Source of the DNA: Blastobasis lacticolella
Lineage: Eukaryota > Arthropoda > Insecta > Lepidoptera > Blastobasidae
Assembly (NCBI GenBank): GCA_905147135.1
Contig: LR990054.1
Location: 18,575,001-18,639,000, forward strand
DNA: 64,000 nt
Direction of reading: 5' to 3'
The position numbers and the translations under genes were made by a program. Of this stretch, positions 42,836-54,224 are shown one piece after another. The notes beneath the pieces were generated by a model. It worked only from the letters and a program-made list of their open reading frames with translations, did no database searches and was not told where the DNA came from. Position 1 is the stretch's first letter; each line of letters opens with the position of its first letter.

Positions 42836-44614
42836 GCCAATACCAGATGAACCTGTGGCACTGGATGCCGAAAGGGATTGGTTTCGGAAGGCCATGACGC
42901 ATATTTGCGATGCGGCAATGCCTCGGGCCAGGCCCTGCCCTCCCAGGCGTTGGGTGTATTGGTGGTCGCACGAAATCGCTCTGCTGCGCGATGCATGCAT
43001 TGTGGCCAGACGCCTATACACCCGATATCGCCGAAGACGGGAACGATGAAGTCAACCTGTATGCAGCATATAACGAGGCCCGCATGGCATTAAGGGTAGC
43101 TATTAGCGAAGCCAAGTCTCTAAAAATGGAAGAAATGTTAGAGACGTTAAATAGATATCCCTGGGGAAGGCCTTATAAAGCGGCTCGAGCTTAGATACGT
43201 CCCTGGGCTCCTCCGCTTACTGAAACGCTCGAGCCTCCGCTCGTGGACGAAATCTTCGTGGCCTTATTTCCTCAAAGAGGTCAGCATACTCCTCCAAGTA
43301 TGGTAGCTTCGGCTACGGTGCGCGACGGAGAGGCTGCTTCGAAGGTGACTGCGGGAGAGTTAGAAGTCGCCATCATGAGGCTCAGAGCTTAAAATACTGC
43401 CTCGGGACCCGACGGAATTTCGGGAAAGGTGCTAGCTCGGGCCCTTGACGTCCTGGAGCCGCGACTACGGCGTCTTTTTAGTGCGTGCCTCGAGCAGGGG
43501 AAAATCCAGCTGCGTGGAAGAAAGGTCGACTGGTGCTTCTGCGGAAGGAGGGACGCCCTGCAGACTCGCCTTCAGTCGACTACTCCAGAATTTTAAAATC
43601 CATGGCGCTCTATGGAGCTCCAGTGTGGCATGACGCTCTGACCAGGCACAATAACACCATCTTGCGGGCTATGGCGGTCAGAGTCATTCGTGGGTACCGC
43701 ACCATATCTTTTGAAGCGGCGTGCGTGTTGGCGGGTACCCCACCCTGGGACCTGGAAGCCGGGGTGCAGGCTGGCTTGTATTTCCAATGCGCGAAGGCAA
43801 AGCGGAATGGCGAGTTTTGGGCCCCACGTGAAATTGGAGCCTCCGGGACAACCTCTTCTCAGAGTGGGAAGAAAGGCTCATAGAACCATCCGCCGGGCAT
43901 CGCACTATCGACGCCATTCGGCCGGTATTACGGCCATGGGCTGAGAAGCGAAAAGGACAGCTCACTTTCCGCCTTGTGCAGATGTTGTCAGAGCACGGCT
44001 GCTTCGGCAAGTATTTGCACGGGGTGGCAAGGCGAGAGATGACACCAGAGTGTCACGCGTGTGGCTGCGCTGATGATACAGCGCAGCATACCCTGGCGAT
44101 ATGTCCGGCTTGGGCCGAACCGGGAGCTCATGTGATCGCGGCAGTGGGAGCCGACCTTTCGCTGTCGGCTGTGGTAAAATGTATGGTCGATAGCGAGCGG
44201 CCATGGCAAGCCGTAGTCGACTTCTGCGAAGTGACAATATCGCAGAAGGAAGCGGCGGAAAGGGTGAGAGAGGATGACATTCCTCGGATCCGATCCGCCG
44301 TCGGAGAAATGGGCGAAGGCGGCGTGAACATGCGTGCCACCTCCCAGGCGAGACACCTAACAGGGTCTCGGGTGACAAACAGAGGGGCTGTTTGTCGCAA
44401 AGGTAAGAAGCCCCGAGTAGGCGTAGCGACGTGTTGAAGTGTCCCAACACGTCGATGCTTCTAGCAGTTTTGGGAGTGGGCCTAAAGCTCACTCCCCGAG
44501 ATCGAGCCCATAATGGGCGCCCGCAGGTCGCAGTCGCGGAAGCTTGTTATCTCCCCGTGGCTGTGTCCGTCAACGCGGTAGAGGGCATCTTGTGGTTTTA
44601 GCGGGTAGTTAAAA
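42836..44614 (+). pseudogene. SART-like ORF2 fragment with deleted RT core
   Basis: Plus-strand pieces in three frames. 42836-43190: endonuclease-RT linker (DWFRKAMTHICDAAMPRA and LNRYPWGRPYK). 43200-43480: PPLVDEIFVALFPQ and SGPDGISGKVLARALD. 43485-43883: AAWKKGRLVLLRKEGRPADS and then, directly after SVDYS, the thumb (ILKSMALYGAPVWHDALTRH, TISFEAACVLAGTPP). Palm motifs A to C are missing. 43880-44437: C-terminal domain with CHACGCADDTAQHTLAICP zinc motif and stop. The 3' UTR runs to a short poly(A) at 44607-44614. High GC (about 60%) contrasts with the AT-rich flanks. R1/SART family by motif order. Confidence 0.7.
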
Positions 44615-44639
44615 AAAAGCACAAGTAAAAAAAAAATGT

Positions 44640-45043
44640 TCCTATTTTCAAAGTACTGCGTCATTAAAATACTGGTTGTTTTTTGTACTAATAGTTGGCC
44701 AATATTCTGTACAGTGATGTTGCTCCCTATCTGCTGCTCCAGATTAAATCTATCTACACCATGTACAGGACAATCACATACTATATGGGATACCGTTTCT
44801 TCCATTTCGGGATCACATACGCACGATGGGCTCTCCCGGCACTTGAAACGGTTCAAGTACTGGGCGAACCCACCATGTCCCGTCAAAATCTGGGTCAATA
44901 CACCTGCTGGCTTTAACTTTCTAATTACCGCATATGCCGCCACCGCGTCCAGGAAGAACATCTTAGTGCACGAAGCCGTTTCGCCCGTCCGGTATCTCCG
45001 ATTCCACTCGTCAAGCGAATCGCTACGGATTTGACGCTTGACG
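44640..45043 (-). pseudogene. TRAS-like ORF2 C-terminus (zinc knuckle)
   Basis: Minus-strand continuation of the ORF2 at 46850-48124, displaced by the LINE inserted at 45044-46843. It reads KRQIRSDSLDEWNRRYRTGE, then FFLDAVAAYAVIRKLKPAGV, ILTGHGGFAQYLNRFKC and the CCHC-like CVCDPEMEETVSHIVCDCP. The ORF remains open to 44482, but past about 44640 it enters sequence that belongs to the 3' end of the plus-strand SART-like copy. No helicase extension follows here. Confidence 0.75.
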
Positions 45044-45993
45044 TCTCTATGGTTGTCTCTATGGGTGTCCCCCAGGGATCTATTTTGGGCCCGTTTTTGT
45101 TTCTTGTTTATGTAAATGACTTACCCTACTTTGTAAAAGATGCCCATGAAATTGTCTTGTTCGCGGACGATACATCTTTAGTGTTTAAAGTAAAAAGACA
45201 ACAATTAACATATGAAGACGTGAACAAGGCTATTGCAGAAGTGGTAAACTGGTTTACGGTTAATAATTTATTACTGAATGGCAAGAAGACAAAATGTTTA
45301 AAATTCTCTTTGCCAAATGTTAGATCAGTGCCCACTAATGTACAAATAAAAGGCGAAAATTTAAATCTTGTTGATTCTACAGTATTTTTAGGCTTTACCC
45401 TGGATAATAAATTGCAATGGGGTCCTCACATTGATAAATTGGCGAAGAGGCTAAGTTCTGCAGCATATGCTGTAAAGAAAATACGGGGTATTTCTGACGA
45501 GGCTACAGCAAGATTAGTTTACTTTAGTTATTTCCACAGTATTATGGCCTATGGCATACTGCTGTGGGGACACGCTGCCGACTGGTACAATGTATTTATA
45601 TTGCAGAAAAGGGCTATTCGCGCGATTTATCAATTGAGACCTAGAACTTCACTAAGAGATAAATTCAGGAACATTGATATAATGACGATGCCGTCACAAT
45701 ATATATATGAGAATTTAATGTATGTTCATAAAAATTTACACTTATTTAAGAAGAATAGTGATGTTCATAATATGATTACGAGAAATAAAGATAAGCTTGT
45801 TGCTGGTGCTTGTCGTCTAGCCAAAGTCCACAAATCATTTATGGGTCAATGTGTACGCTTTTATAATAAGGTTCCAACAGATATTCAGAATTTACCATTG
45901 AATAAATTTAAAGGCGCTATAAAAAACAAATTATGTCAAAAAAGTTATTATAGTATATCTGAATATGTAAATGACAAAAGTCCATGGGACTGA
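45044..45993 (+). CDS. LINE RT C-terminal half
   Basis: An undamaged frame of about 316 residues that starts within the RT palm: VSMGVPQGSILGPFLFLVYV (motif B), EIVLFADDTSLVFKV (motif C, FADD), VFLGFTLDNKLQWGPHIDKL, then the thumb and a C-terminus ending KSYYSISEYVNDKSPWD. Motif A and everything upstream were lost by 5' truncation at insertion. The C-terminal SISEY pattern is shared with the LINEs ending at 8699 and 38079, so these are related families. Confidence 0.85.
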
Positions 45994-46192
45994 ACTGCTG
46001 TTCTATACAGGTATTTACTTTTAAGATAGTATATAGGACAAATAATGTATTAGTACATAAGACATGTTTAAAAAAAAATGAATTAACGTAGGCTCTGTGG
46101 GTTTCTTGCCGTTTCTTTCCCCCACAGAGAACCACCTTGGAAGCGGCGTTAATTTTCCTTCCTCTCCCACACATGGTGTCTCCTGTCTGCGC

Positions 46193-46411
46193 TAGGGTAG
46201 GGGTAGGGTAGTAGTTAGAGTAGGGGTAGGGTAGGGTAGGAGTAAGATAGCGGTAAGGTAGTATAGGGTGGGGTAGGGGTAAGATAGTGGTAGGGTCGGG
46301 GTAAGATAGTGGTAGGGTAGGGGTAAGGTAGTGGTAGGGTAGGGTTAAGGCAATGGTAGGATAGGGTAGGGGTAAGGTAGCGATAGGGTAGGGATAGGAT
46401 AGAGTAGGGTG
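46193..46411 (+). repeat. G-rich GGGTA minisatellite
   Basis: About 220 bp of irregular GGTAGGGTAGGGGTAAGATAG-like units within a LINE 3' UTR. Many runs of three or four G on one strand could form G-quadruplexes. Proline-rich frames on the opposite strand are a by-product of the repeat. Confidence 0.85.
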
Positions 46412-46849
46412 GGAGCAACTACCTATCACATGCAGCATGTGTGATGCACGCTCACTGAAAAGTCTGTCTGGCGGTGGCGTGGGGGCCGGGTCGCTCTTTT
46501 CCCTCAAATATGGTTGAATTGGACGATGGCTGGGCCCTGCTTTATACTCGTGAACGGGTGCTGCCTTGGTGGACTGGCTTACTCTTGCTGTAGTTTTAGG
46601 TGGTTTTTCTTAATTATACTAGACATACCTACGAGTATATAATATAATATAGCGTTCCGGCTCTGTCTGGCATTGTCGAGCCCGGTTCGGTTGTGGTTGG
46701 CGAGGGATACGTTTATCTACAGACATAGGGCGGTCAGCGTGTCACTGTGTGTTTCCTTCCTACTTTCCTACCCCCCTCCTTTTTGACGATTGAAAGAGAT
46801 ATTTAATGTCCTAATCAATAAAGAAATTTTGATTTGATTTGATTTGACG

Positions 46850-48124
46850 AATGAGATCGGACACCGGTCGTAGTTCGGCTTCCTCTTACACGTTAGTGCC
46901 GCCTCCTTCGCGAGTCTATCAGCGCTCTCATTTCCAGGTAGACCCGCATGGGCCTTAACCCAGAATAAGGAAACATCTTTGCCCTGGGTCAAGGCCATTC
47001 CTACATTCTGGCGTGTTTCGACTGCGAGAGGATGAGGAGAGGTGGTGTTGGTGACTGTGTCGAGTGCTGCTCTGGAGTCACTGTAGATTCCATAGCTCGT
47101 CTCCTTTCTTGCAATAACTGCTTTGGTTGCCTCAGCTATGGCGAGCAGTTCAACCTGGTACCCCGTACAGTAAGTGGGCAGGCACAATTTCGTTGTTTTG
47201 GCTTCTATCCCATTCGACCACAAGGACAACGCAGCCCCAACTTTACCGTCAATCTTGCTCCCGTCTGTGTATATGCAGACGGCTTGTGTAGTTTGCTCCT
47301 CTATTTGTCCCGGACTTTCTAATTTTGCGTATTTTAACCTAATTTGTGTTGACGGGTGCGGAGACTCTGCAAATCCCACCGCTCGCTCGATCTCCCTGTC
47401 CCCCAGTACCAATCCCGCCGACCCTTTGCGTGCCTCGTACAGGGCGGCGGCCTCGCGCACCCTGAGGTCGAGAGGCAGCAGCCCAGCCAGAAGTAGAGCC
47501 GCATTCAACGAGACCGTTCGATCGATAGGATTTGCAGAGCTTTTGGGCAAAAGCTCTTTGTACCACGTTTAATTTCTTTTGAACTCCGATTTTCTTAGTA
47601 GCTGGGGCCCATGCACTTGCTGCATACATAATTTTCGGTTCAACAACCGCGTTGTACAGAATACGCACAACTTCGGGCTGTAAGCCCCACTCAACTTTGG
47701 CCGCCCTCGATAGTTGTTTGTAGAAGTTAAGCGCCTCTTTACACACTGAGGCGACATGTTGGTTAAAACTCTGTTTGTCGTCGATGACGAGACCCAGGAT
47801 TTTTATATCCTTGGACATTCCAATGGCGACCCCTCCCATGTTCAAGCGTGGGGTGTCGTATTTTAATTTTTTCGTTAGTAACATAGCATATGTTTTGTGT
47901 GCTGCGAATTTCAACCTGTTCTTATTTCCCCATTCTTGAACATACGAGAGGGCCGCACTGGCCTGTCTTTGTATATCTGTCGCCGTCTCTCCATCGAATA
48001 CCATCACGACGTCGTCAGCGAACGCTTGGCAGTAGATGTTATTTTTCTCCAAGCCTTGTAGTAACGGGTCCAGCAGGAAATTCCACAGGATCGGTCCGGC
48101 AATTGAGCCCTGGACACCCCCCAT
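46850..48124 (-). pseudogene. TRAS-like ORF2: RT palm-thumb and RNase H
   Basis: Minus strand. 48124-47540: GGVQGSIAGPILWNFLLDPL (motif B), CQAFADDVVMVFDG (motif C), the thumb and SAWAPATKKIGVQKKLN. A frameshift near 47545 leads to LNAALLLAGLLPLDLRVREA, then RNase H: IYTDGSKIDGKVGAAL (first Asp), YQVELLAIAEATKA (Glu), GIYSDSRAALD (Asp) and VKAHAGLPGNESAD. Upstream it is cut at 48125 by a LINE; motif A is on the far side (51115-51327). Downstream it is cut at 46844 by another LINE and resumes at 45043. Together these form one TRAS-like copy, running from about 54.1 kb to 44.6 kb. Confidence 0.85.
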
Positions 48125-48410
48125 GGTGGTAATAATAATAATAATAATAATATCTTTATTTCAGGCTATTAGAACCCATATAAATTATTACAAGCAATAG
48201 CTTTATTTATTTATTTAATACTTAATGCACAATGTCTTACAATTAATGCTGACATTAAAATATTTACAGTTATAATAAAAATTATTATAAGATTACAAAA
48301 ACATAAAAAATAGTATTTTAGTCAATAGACATGTCAACTTAAAAAAAAATAGTTTGAAAATAATTGAAGCTTACAAGAAAAGCTCACAGGTCCCAATTCA
48401 GTCACAAACA

Positions 48411-49911
48411 TTATTTCTTGTTCAAATCATGGTGTATGGAAAGCCAACGTCGAAAAATAGAGCAATTCATACTCTCGGACATCGCGATCAAAATGCCGTT
48501 TTTGGACGAACGAATACGGCTCCAGAAACCAGCCACACGTGAGCGTATAATCGCAAAATAGTCGGGAACCCTGGCCTCGGCAAACATACTCGACGCGCTA
48601 CAGAATCTGGGTAGTTTCATTAGAATGCGGAATGCGTCATTATACTGCACTCTAATCGTCCGCAGATTGCGTTTGCTGAAGTTCGTCCAAAGCTGACATG
48701 TATAGAGGCATAGACAATATGCCCTAAACAACGTCACCTTAACTGACTGACTGCACCTCGCAAACCTACGCGCGAGCATATTGCAACGTATAGCCAGGGC
48801 CCTGCGCTCCCGCTCTATGTCCTCGTCGTCACGGAGAGTCTCCGTCACAATGTGGCCCAGGTACCGGAATCGCTCCACCCTAGTCACTAAAGCCCCATCT
48901 AGCGTCACCGGCGGGACCCGCTCCGGACCTCCACCAGACTTGAACACCATCATAACGTTTTTTTTGGTATTATATACTAAGCCATGCTCACAGGCTCGCA
49001 TATACCCAGTAACTTTCTTAAACCGTTTATCGAGGGGCTGAGGAGCACCATGTCGTCCGCGTAGCTGAGGTTGTTCACACATGTGGAACCAAAGTGGCAG
49101 CCAATCCTGGTGCTCCTCAGCTCCTCAATTAGACCGTTCACGTAGAGGTTAAAGAGATCCGGGGAAGTCAGGCCTCCTTGACGAACTCCACACTTTAGTC
49201 TATAATCACTAGAGTTGGAGTCGCCCCATCTCACATTATTTATTTGGTTCTCATACCAGTACCTCAACAACTCCACTATCTGTAGTGGGAGCGTAGTCTT
49301 CCTTAGTTTATCCCATAGCAGGCTGTAATTGACTAAGTCGAATGCTCGGCTGAGGTCTAAAAAGCAAGCGTAGACTGAGGTTCCTCTGCTGTTGTAGTAG
49401 TTTACAGTATTTTTCAAGCTAAATATAGCCGAGTCTGTTGAGAGACCGGTACGAAAACCAAATTGCGCATCATCTATGCTGAAGTTTTGCTTTAGATAAG
49501 GATGGATAAGTCTTTCCAGTATTTTACCAATTACAGTACCAAGAGAAATCGGCCGATAATTATTCGAACTGGACAGATCGCCCGTCCTGTTCTTTGGTAC
49601 TGGAACATCCACGGTTTTCATTAGTAACGAAGGTAAATAACCCGTTCGTATACACAGGTTGAACAGCTCAGTCAAAACTCAATACTTAACCCGTCCACAC
49701 CCGGAGACTTACCCCGTTTAATTTGACGTACGGCTGAAACAACGTCATCTCGACTGAACCGTTAAACATCCTCCGTACATGCTTCACTGTTGCAGGAGCG
49801 CAGCACGCTGCCTGCAGGTCGTGGTTCTACATTGAAATGGTGTGAAAATAAGTCGGCGATCAGCTTGTCATTACTAAAATTTGTTTCAAACTAAACTCGC
49901 GTTCTTTACAC
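48411..49911 (-). pseudogene. LINE reverse transcriptase
   Basis: The frame from 49890 gives a linker with one TAA and the block GKSPGVDGLS. 49675-48977 is a clean RT: NNYRPISLGTVIGKILERLI, QFGFRTGLSTDSAIFSLKN, YACFLDLSRAFDLVNYSLLW (motif A), GVRQGGLTSPDLFNLYVNGL (motif B) and VNNLSYADDMVLLSPS (motif C). A frameshift near 49000 leads to the C-terminal part in another frame (HGLVYNTKKNVMMVFKSGGG, VERFRYLGHIVTETLRDDED), ending near 48411. The GVRQGG and YADDM motifs set it apart from the other LINEs in the window. Clade not determined. Confidence 0.75.
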
Positions 49912-50067
49912 ATATTATTATATTAGACGGGACTTGGACGCGACGTACCTTTATGACCCGTCTCGACGAGTCGTCTCGTGACCACGGTGGGTGTAACCCT
50001 ACCGAAACGTCGGGAAAACAAATCATAAAGGTACGTCGCGTCCAAGTCCCGTCTAACATAATAATAT
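49912..50067. mobile_element. 156-bp foldback MITE
   Basis: The inverted ends ATATTATTATATTAGACGGG and their complement continue for about 45 bp (ACTTGGACGCGACGTACCTT...). The middle contains CCGAAACGTCGG. It splits the LINE linker region without leaving coding sequence of its own. Confidence 0.8.
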
Positions 50068-51008
50068 ATTACTAAAATTATCGATATTTGTCGGTTTGCT
50101 CTGTTTATGATCTAAACTTTTTGTTGCTTTCCAGAATTTTGTGAAATTTTTATCTGCCTGATGTGAAGCTATAATATTCATTTTGATTTGTTCCTCGTTA
50201 TTTTGACACCATTTCAAAGTGTTTTTGATTTTTTTGCGACTGTTAATCATGTTTAGGTATATTTCACCGTCACTAGGCCTACCGCAAACATTCCAGGTTT
50301 CATAATACATCCGAGCTACCGTATGACTTTTCTTTACATGATAATTCCAGCCCAACACCTTTGGGCTCCGTTTCTTCCGTGCACCATGATTTAATTTTGA
50401 ACTATTTTTTGCAGCGGTTTGTAAAATGCTTATAAAATCACAATATATATATACTGTTCTATGGCATTTACACAATCATGTTTATCGGTAATACTAGGAA
50501 CAGGGACTTTGATATTACTCAAACCACCGTTACACAATTCACCATACGCATTAATTTCGTTTACATTTCTATAGCCCCATTTTATACCATACAGAGGATC
50601 TGGGTTCTGAGAGCGCATCTGTTTGTTCACTACTGCGTCAATTTTACAAGTCACTATGATAGGTAGGTGATCCGACCAGTAAACACTATTATCCACCTCC
50701 ACAGAAACAACAGAGCCGCGCGCTGCTTTTGTTGAAACACAATGATCCAACCAACGACAGTTGTTATGGCGAATTTCGCTTATAAACGTGTACGTGTTAT
50801 TCGGGAGTAATTCTTTATCTACGATGTGCATGAAGTTCTCATCACAAAATGACTGCAGCTCATTCCAGAATCTGGTACCGGGGTGCGCATTGTAGTCCCC
50901 TAGGATATAAACTGCAGCGATGTCATTATCCGCCACCACTGCAGCCACCTCGGCTAAGCAGCTTGTGTACTCGATCAAATTATCGTCGCTGTCATTATCA
51001 TAAGGCAT
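50053..51008 (-). pseudogene. LINE endonuclease and linker
   Basis: Minus strand upstream of the MITE. ILGDYNAHPGTRFWNELQSF carries the Asp-Asn pair of an APE endonuclease,and VYWSDHLPIIVTCKIDA the final Asp-His. DHCVSTKAARGSV lies between. A frameshift near 50450 is followed by the basic linker (HGARKKRSPKVLGWNYHVKK, FTKFWKATKSLDHK). The endonuclease N-terminus (Asn, Glu motifs) is missing. It belongs to the RT at 48411-49911. Confidence 0.75.
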
Positions 51009-51114
51009 TTATATATTTATAATCAATAACGACTTGTCCTCTAGCTCTAATTTGATGGTCGCAACTCTATCGCTCGTGCATTCAATTTTTAGTACACGTG
51101 CATTCAATTTTTAG

Positions 51115-52438
51115 TACAGGGGTGTTTCGTGTGCACTCTTCTCCGGCATATCTTAGCGTTACATTTCTGCGGCTAAGGTAGCTGGATAGTAGCCTCCTTA
51201 TATAAACCGGGCACTTTTCTTCAGCCAGTCTGGTTTTAATGGCGGGCCACCAAGCGCTATCAAAGGCGCCCTCTATGTCCAGTGACACAAGGGTAATTAT
51301 TTTTTTCGACTTCTCGACGTCTCTCACAAAATTCCTTCCAGCTGTTAATTTGTGCCTTCTTTGCCGCGATTTCGTAAACTTCTTTTTCTTTCAGATATTC
51401 ATCGACAACTCTCTCTCTTCGGGCCGGTGCTGCACCACGGATGCGGCGCTTCTTGGTGGCGACTCTTCTCTTCATCACGGCGAGCTCCTCGGACCACCAT
51501 GGCACACTCATCAACTCAGTGTTTTTCCTTTGAGGTATGCTGTAACCACATGCCTCTGTTACTATTTCAGTGAATTTTGATACTATTTGCTCTATGGATT
51601 CGGTGTTATTTATACTATTTACCTTGTCAGCGTTTATTTCATTTTCTATTTTCAATTGGGCCAGTTTCTCATGAAACTGTCTCCAATTTGCCTTACTGGT
51701 ATTGTAGATTCTGGTCGTTCTCTGAACATGTATACCTGAACAGCAGTATGCAATTGTGGTCCGAGCTGGTGATCCCCTTTGAGACTCTCCAATCTTTCAC
51801 TAGGTCGAGTAAGTCCACCGAACAGGCCGTTACATCCACATAACTGGTGAAGTGTCGACCTCCTCTTATGGTGTCAAAGGTAGGGGTGTCCCCTGAGTTG
51901 AGTACCTGATAGCTTAACTCCTCCAGAGCTCCCGACATATCTTCCCCTCTATGATCGCTCACCAAGGCTCCCCACCACGTGTTCTTGGCATTGGCGTCAT
52001 GCCTATGAGCATTCCTCGTGGGCCCAGTTCCTCCGTTATCTGTTTTATCTGCTCCAGGTACGGCGCTATTGGTTTATCTAGTTCGAAGTAGAATGAGACG
52101 ACAGCGATTTCAGATGCCTTCGTGCGAATCTTTACCACCGCGCTATTGTTCGTAGTGAGTTTGGAAAACTGTATGACATCTAGTTCGGTGTCAAAAACGG
52201 CTATAGCTGCTTTTACCGTTCCGTTACCTTGATTATCACACTGATAGATTCTGGCGCCGCGATAAGTCTTCATTCTTCTTACTCCGCCCACGTAAGGCTC
52301 CTGGAGCAGAGAGAGAGCGAATTTTCGTTCCTTGGCTTCTAGCATAAGTTCGTTTGTTGCTAATTCTTTCCGTTGGAGGTTTGCCTGGACCACTGCGTAT
52401 CCTCTGGTGGGGTTGGAATGCCGTTCATTATTATCCAC
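51115..52438 (-). pseudogene. TRAS-like ORF2: endonuclease, linker, RT motif A, with internal deletion
   Basis: Begins near a GTG at 52438, 7 bp after the ORF1 stop. It reads GYAVVQANLQRKELATNELM (Asn), FALSLLQEPYVGGVRR (Glu) and AVVSFYFELDKPIAPYLEQI. A frameshift near 52000 restores DANAKNTWWG (Asp-Asn) and the VSDHRGEDMSGALEEL part, with ITSSDHNCILLF (catalytic Asp-His). The linker (MSVPWWSEELAVMKRRVATK) ends near SWKEFCE and jumps, near 51315, straight to LVSLDIEGAFDSAWWPAIKT (motif A). The RT fingers are missing. Motifs B and C follow after the LINE insertion at 48124. R1-clade endonucleases give target specificity; this copy is dead. Confidence 0.8.
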
Positions 52439-52445
52439 TGCTGCG

Positions 52446-54126
52446 TTAACAATTATAAGCTACTTTTGCTCGAGCCAGTGCTTCCCATTTTTTCCTGATT
52501 TCGCAGTCCGTGCTGAACGCATTGTGCTGCGTGGCGTCTAATTTCGCATGTGTACAGTTCAGACAGGAAGGGGCCAAGCTCCAGTTTTCACACTGCTGCT
52601 TCATGTGAGGTTGCCACAGTGGCTACATTTTGCAATGGTCTCTTTGCAGAATTTCTTGCCGTGGCCATATCCTAAGCACAGCGAACATTGCACCAACGGA
52701 GATTGGTCGGCCACTTTCACCCGCTGTATATCTACGTGGACCATTGACCTGTTGATCATACGTATACGACATACCTATATAATATAATATAGCGTTCCGG
52801 CTCTGCCTGGCATTGTCGAGCACGATTCGGTTGGCGAGGGATACGTTTATCTACGGCCATAGGGCGGTCAGCGTGTCACTGTGTGTTTCCTTCCTACTTT
52901 CCTATCCCCCTCCTTTTTACGATTGAAAGAGATATTTATTGTCCTAATCAATAAAGAAATTTTGATTTGATTTGATTTGATTTACGGCTCCACAGTCTCG
53001 GAGATACTCTCAATATCACATGGCAGGTGTGTGGATTTCGGGTTCCACCTCTGTACTTCACTTCCATTCTGTCTTCTTTTTTGTCAAGATCTTGGAAGAG
53101 GTCTGAATTTTGATTTTTGAGCGCGTTAATTATGTCTTCGTCTTTCATGAATTTCATGACATACTTTAGAGCAATAAGTGAGTCACGATTTCGTACTTCC
53201 TCGATTGTGAGATGCTCTTCGGCACTATTCAACCTTTCTTGCAGCTTCCTTCTTTCTTCTGGTGTTCTACAGCTCACGATTATCTTTTTGTCCTTTGCCT
53301 TCCTTATTCTATCAACAGTTATATTACTATCTTTGGCATTCACTGCTTCGCGTATTCTTGTGAGTACCTCGTCACAAGTTTCGCTTTGGTCCTTGGAAGC
53401 AATCACAACCGAGTGCAGTGTTTGTTTTGGGGACTTCTTACTTGGTATTGCCGCGGTTACACTGGCATAGGTAGGCGTTTGCGCCGTTTCCAGGCTGTGC
53501 CTGTCGATTGTCTCTTTCAGTTTATCCATTTTGTACTTGTTTTCTTCAAGGTTTTCCATTTCTTTTTGAATAATTTTCCTATGTCCCTGTAACTCTGTTT
53601 TTAACTCTCTTATTTCTTCTTTACTTTCCTCAAGTAACTTGCTGTATTCCTCAATCTTTACAATGATTTGCCTTCCATTATCCTTCTGTGTTTCGTCCCC
53701 GCGTGTGTTCCCCATATCCTTGTTTATTTCCTTACCATTTTGATTTGGGATTGGTCGCGTCACTTCTAGCTGTTCGATTATCTCGACGAGTCGTTTTATT
53801 TGGCTTTTGACAGCCTCTTTTATTGTGCCTTTAATGTTTCCCGACTGGTCAAGCTGTGTATACGCCGTCGTCATTATATATCTGGCCAGCTCCGTGCGCG
53901 TTTCAGTCTTATCGAAAGTTATGGTCTTGTTTAATATTGTTGTTTGTGAGCTGGTAGGGTTCTTTGCTTTCTGCTTTGGTGCTGCAAGGTTACTTCGTGA
54001 CTGTCCTGGGGGAGAAGGGCCTACTTTTCCTGTCGGATCGGTTGTCTTCCCAGTCGGTGACTTTGTCACCGATGTCAGGGATGTCATCGACGATCTCCGC
54101 CGTTCTTTCTCCGGAGTACGGATCAT
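52446..54126 (-). pseudogene. TRAS-like ORF1 (gag), split by a LINE tail
   Basis: ATG at 54124-54126 (MIRTPEKERRRSSMTSLTSV). A Thr/Pro-rich start is followed by a coiled coil (KLLEESKEEIRELKTELQGH) and a TPTYASVTAAIPSKKSPKQ motif. A MHR-like part follows (ITVDRIRKAKDKKIIVSCRT, EDIINALKNQNSDLFQDLDK) and then HVILRVSPRLW. Here a 220-bp LINE 3' end (52763-52982) is inserted. ORF1 then resumes with QSPLVQCSLCLGYGHGKKFC, CSHCGN and, after a one-base shift near 52600, PSCLNCTHAKLD, ending with TAA at 52446-52448. The zinc knuckles identify the R1-clade gag. ORF2 starts within 10 bp. Confidence 0.8.
52763..52982 (+). mobile_element. LINE 3' tail insertion (same family as 45044-46843)
   Basis: Nearly identical to the last 220 bp of the LINE at 45044-46843: GCGTTCCGGCTCTGCCTGGC, then AATAAAG and a TTTGATTTGATTTGA tail. 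The flanks share TACG (52759-52762 and 52983-52986). It is an extreme 5' truncation, with no coding sequence. Confidence 0.85.
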
Positions 54127-54224
54127 TTTGTGTGTTATCAGGTGCGGTGCTGTGCGGCACGGTGCGATCTACGGTTTACCTTCCAGGCCCACAGCAGCTC
54201 GACGATGTGGTGATTGTAGGTACG

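Larger units (their letters stand above)
45044..46843 (+). mobile_element. 5'-truncated LINE inserted in TRAS ORF2, 6-bp target duplication
   Basis: The insertion is flanked by TTGACG on both sides (45038-45043 and 46844-46849). It contains the RT C-terminal half (45044-45993), a long 3' UTR with a G-rich minisatellite (46193-46411) and an end with AATAAAG and a TTTGATTTGATTTGA tail. A copy of only its last 220 bp lies at 52763-52982. Confidence 0.85.
48126..51110 (-). mobile_element. LINE inserted in TRAS ORF2, (ATT)n tail
   Basis: Minus-strand element between TRAS motif B (48124) and motif A (51115). Endonuclease at 51008-50480, linker to about 49690, RT at 49675-48411, 3' UTR and a tail of TAA/ATT repeats (48127-48150). 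A foldback MITE sits in it at 49912-50067. The flanks share CACC, a possible target duplication. Confidence 0.75.

Noticed and set aside
45917..46507. Proline/tyrosine-rich ORFs opposite the GGGTA minisatellite
   Set aside because: Encoded only by the simple repeat; no domain and no homologous layout.
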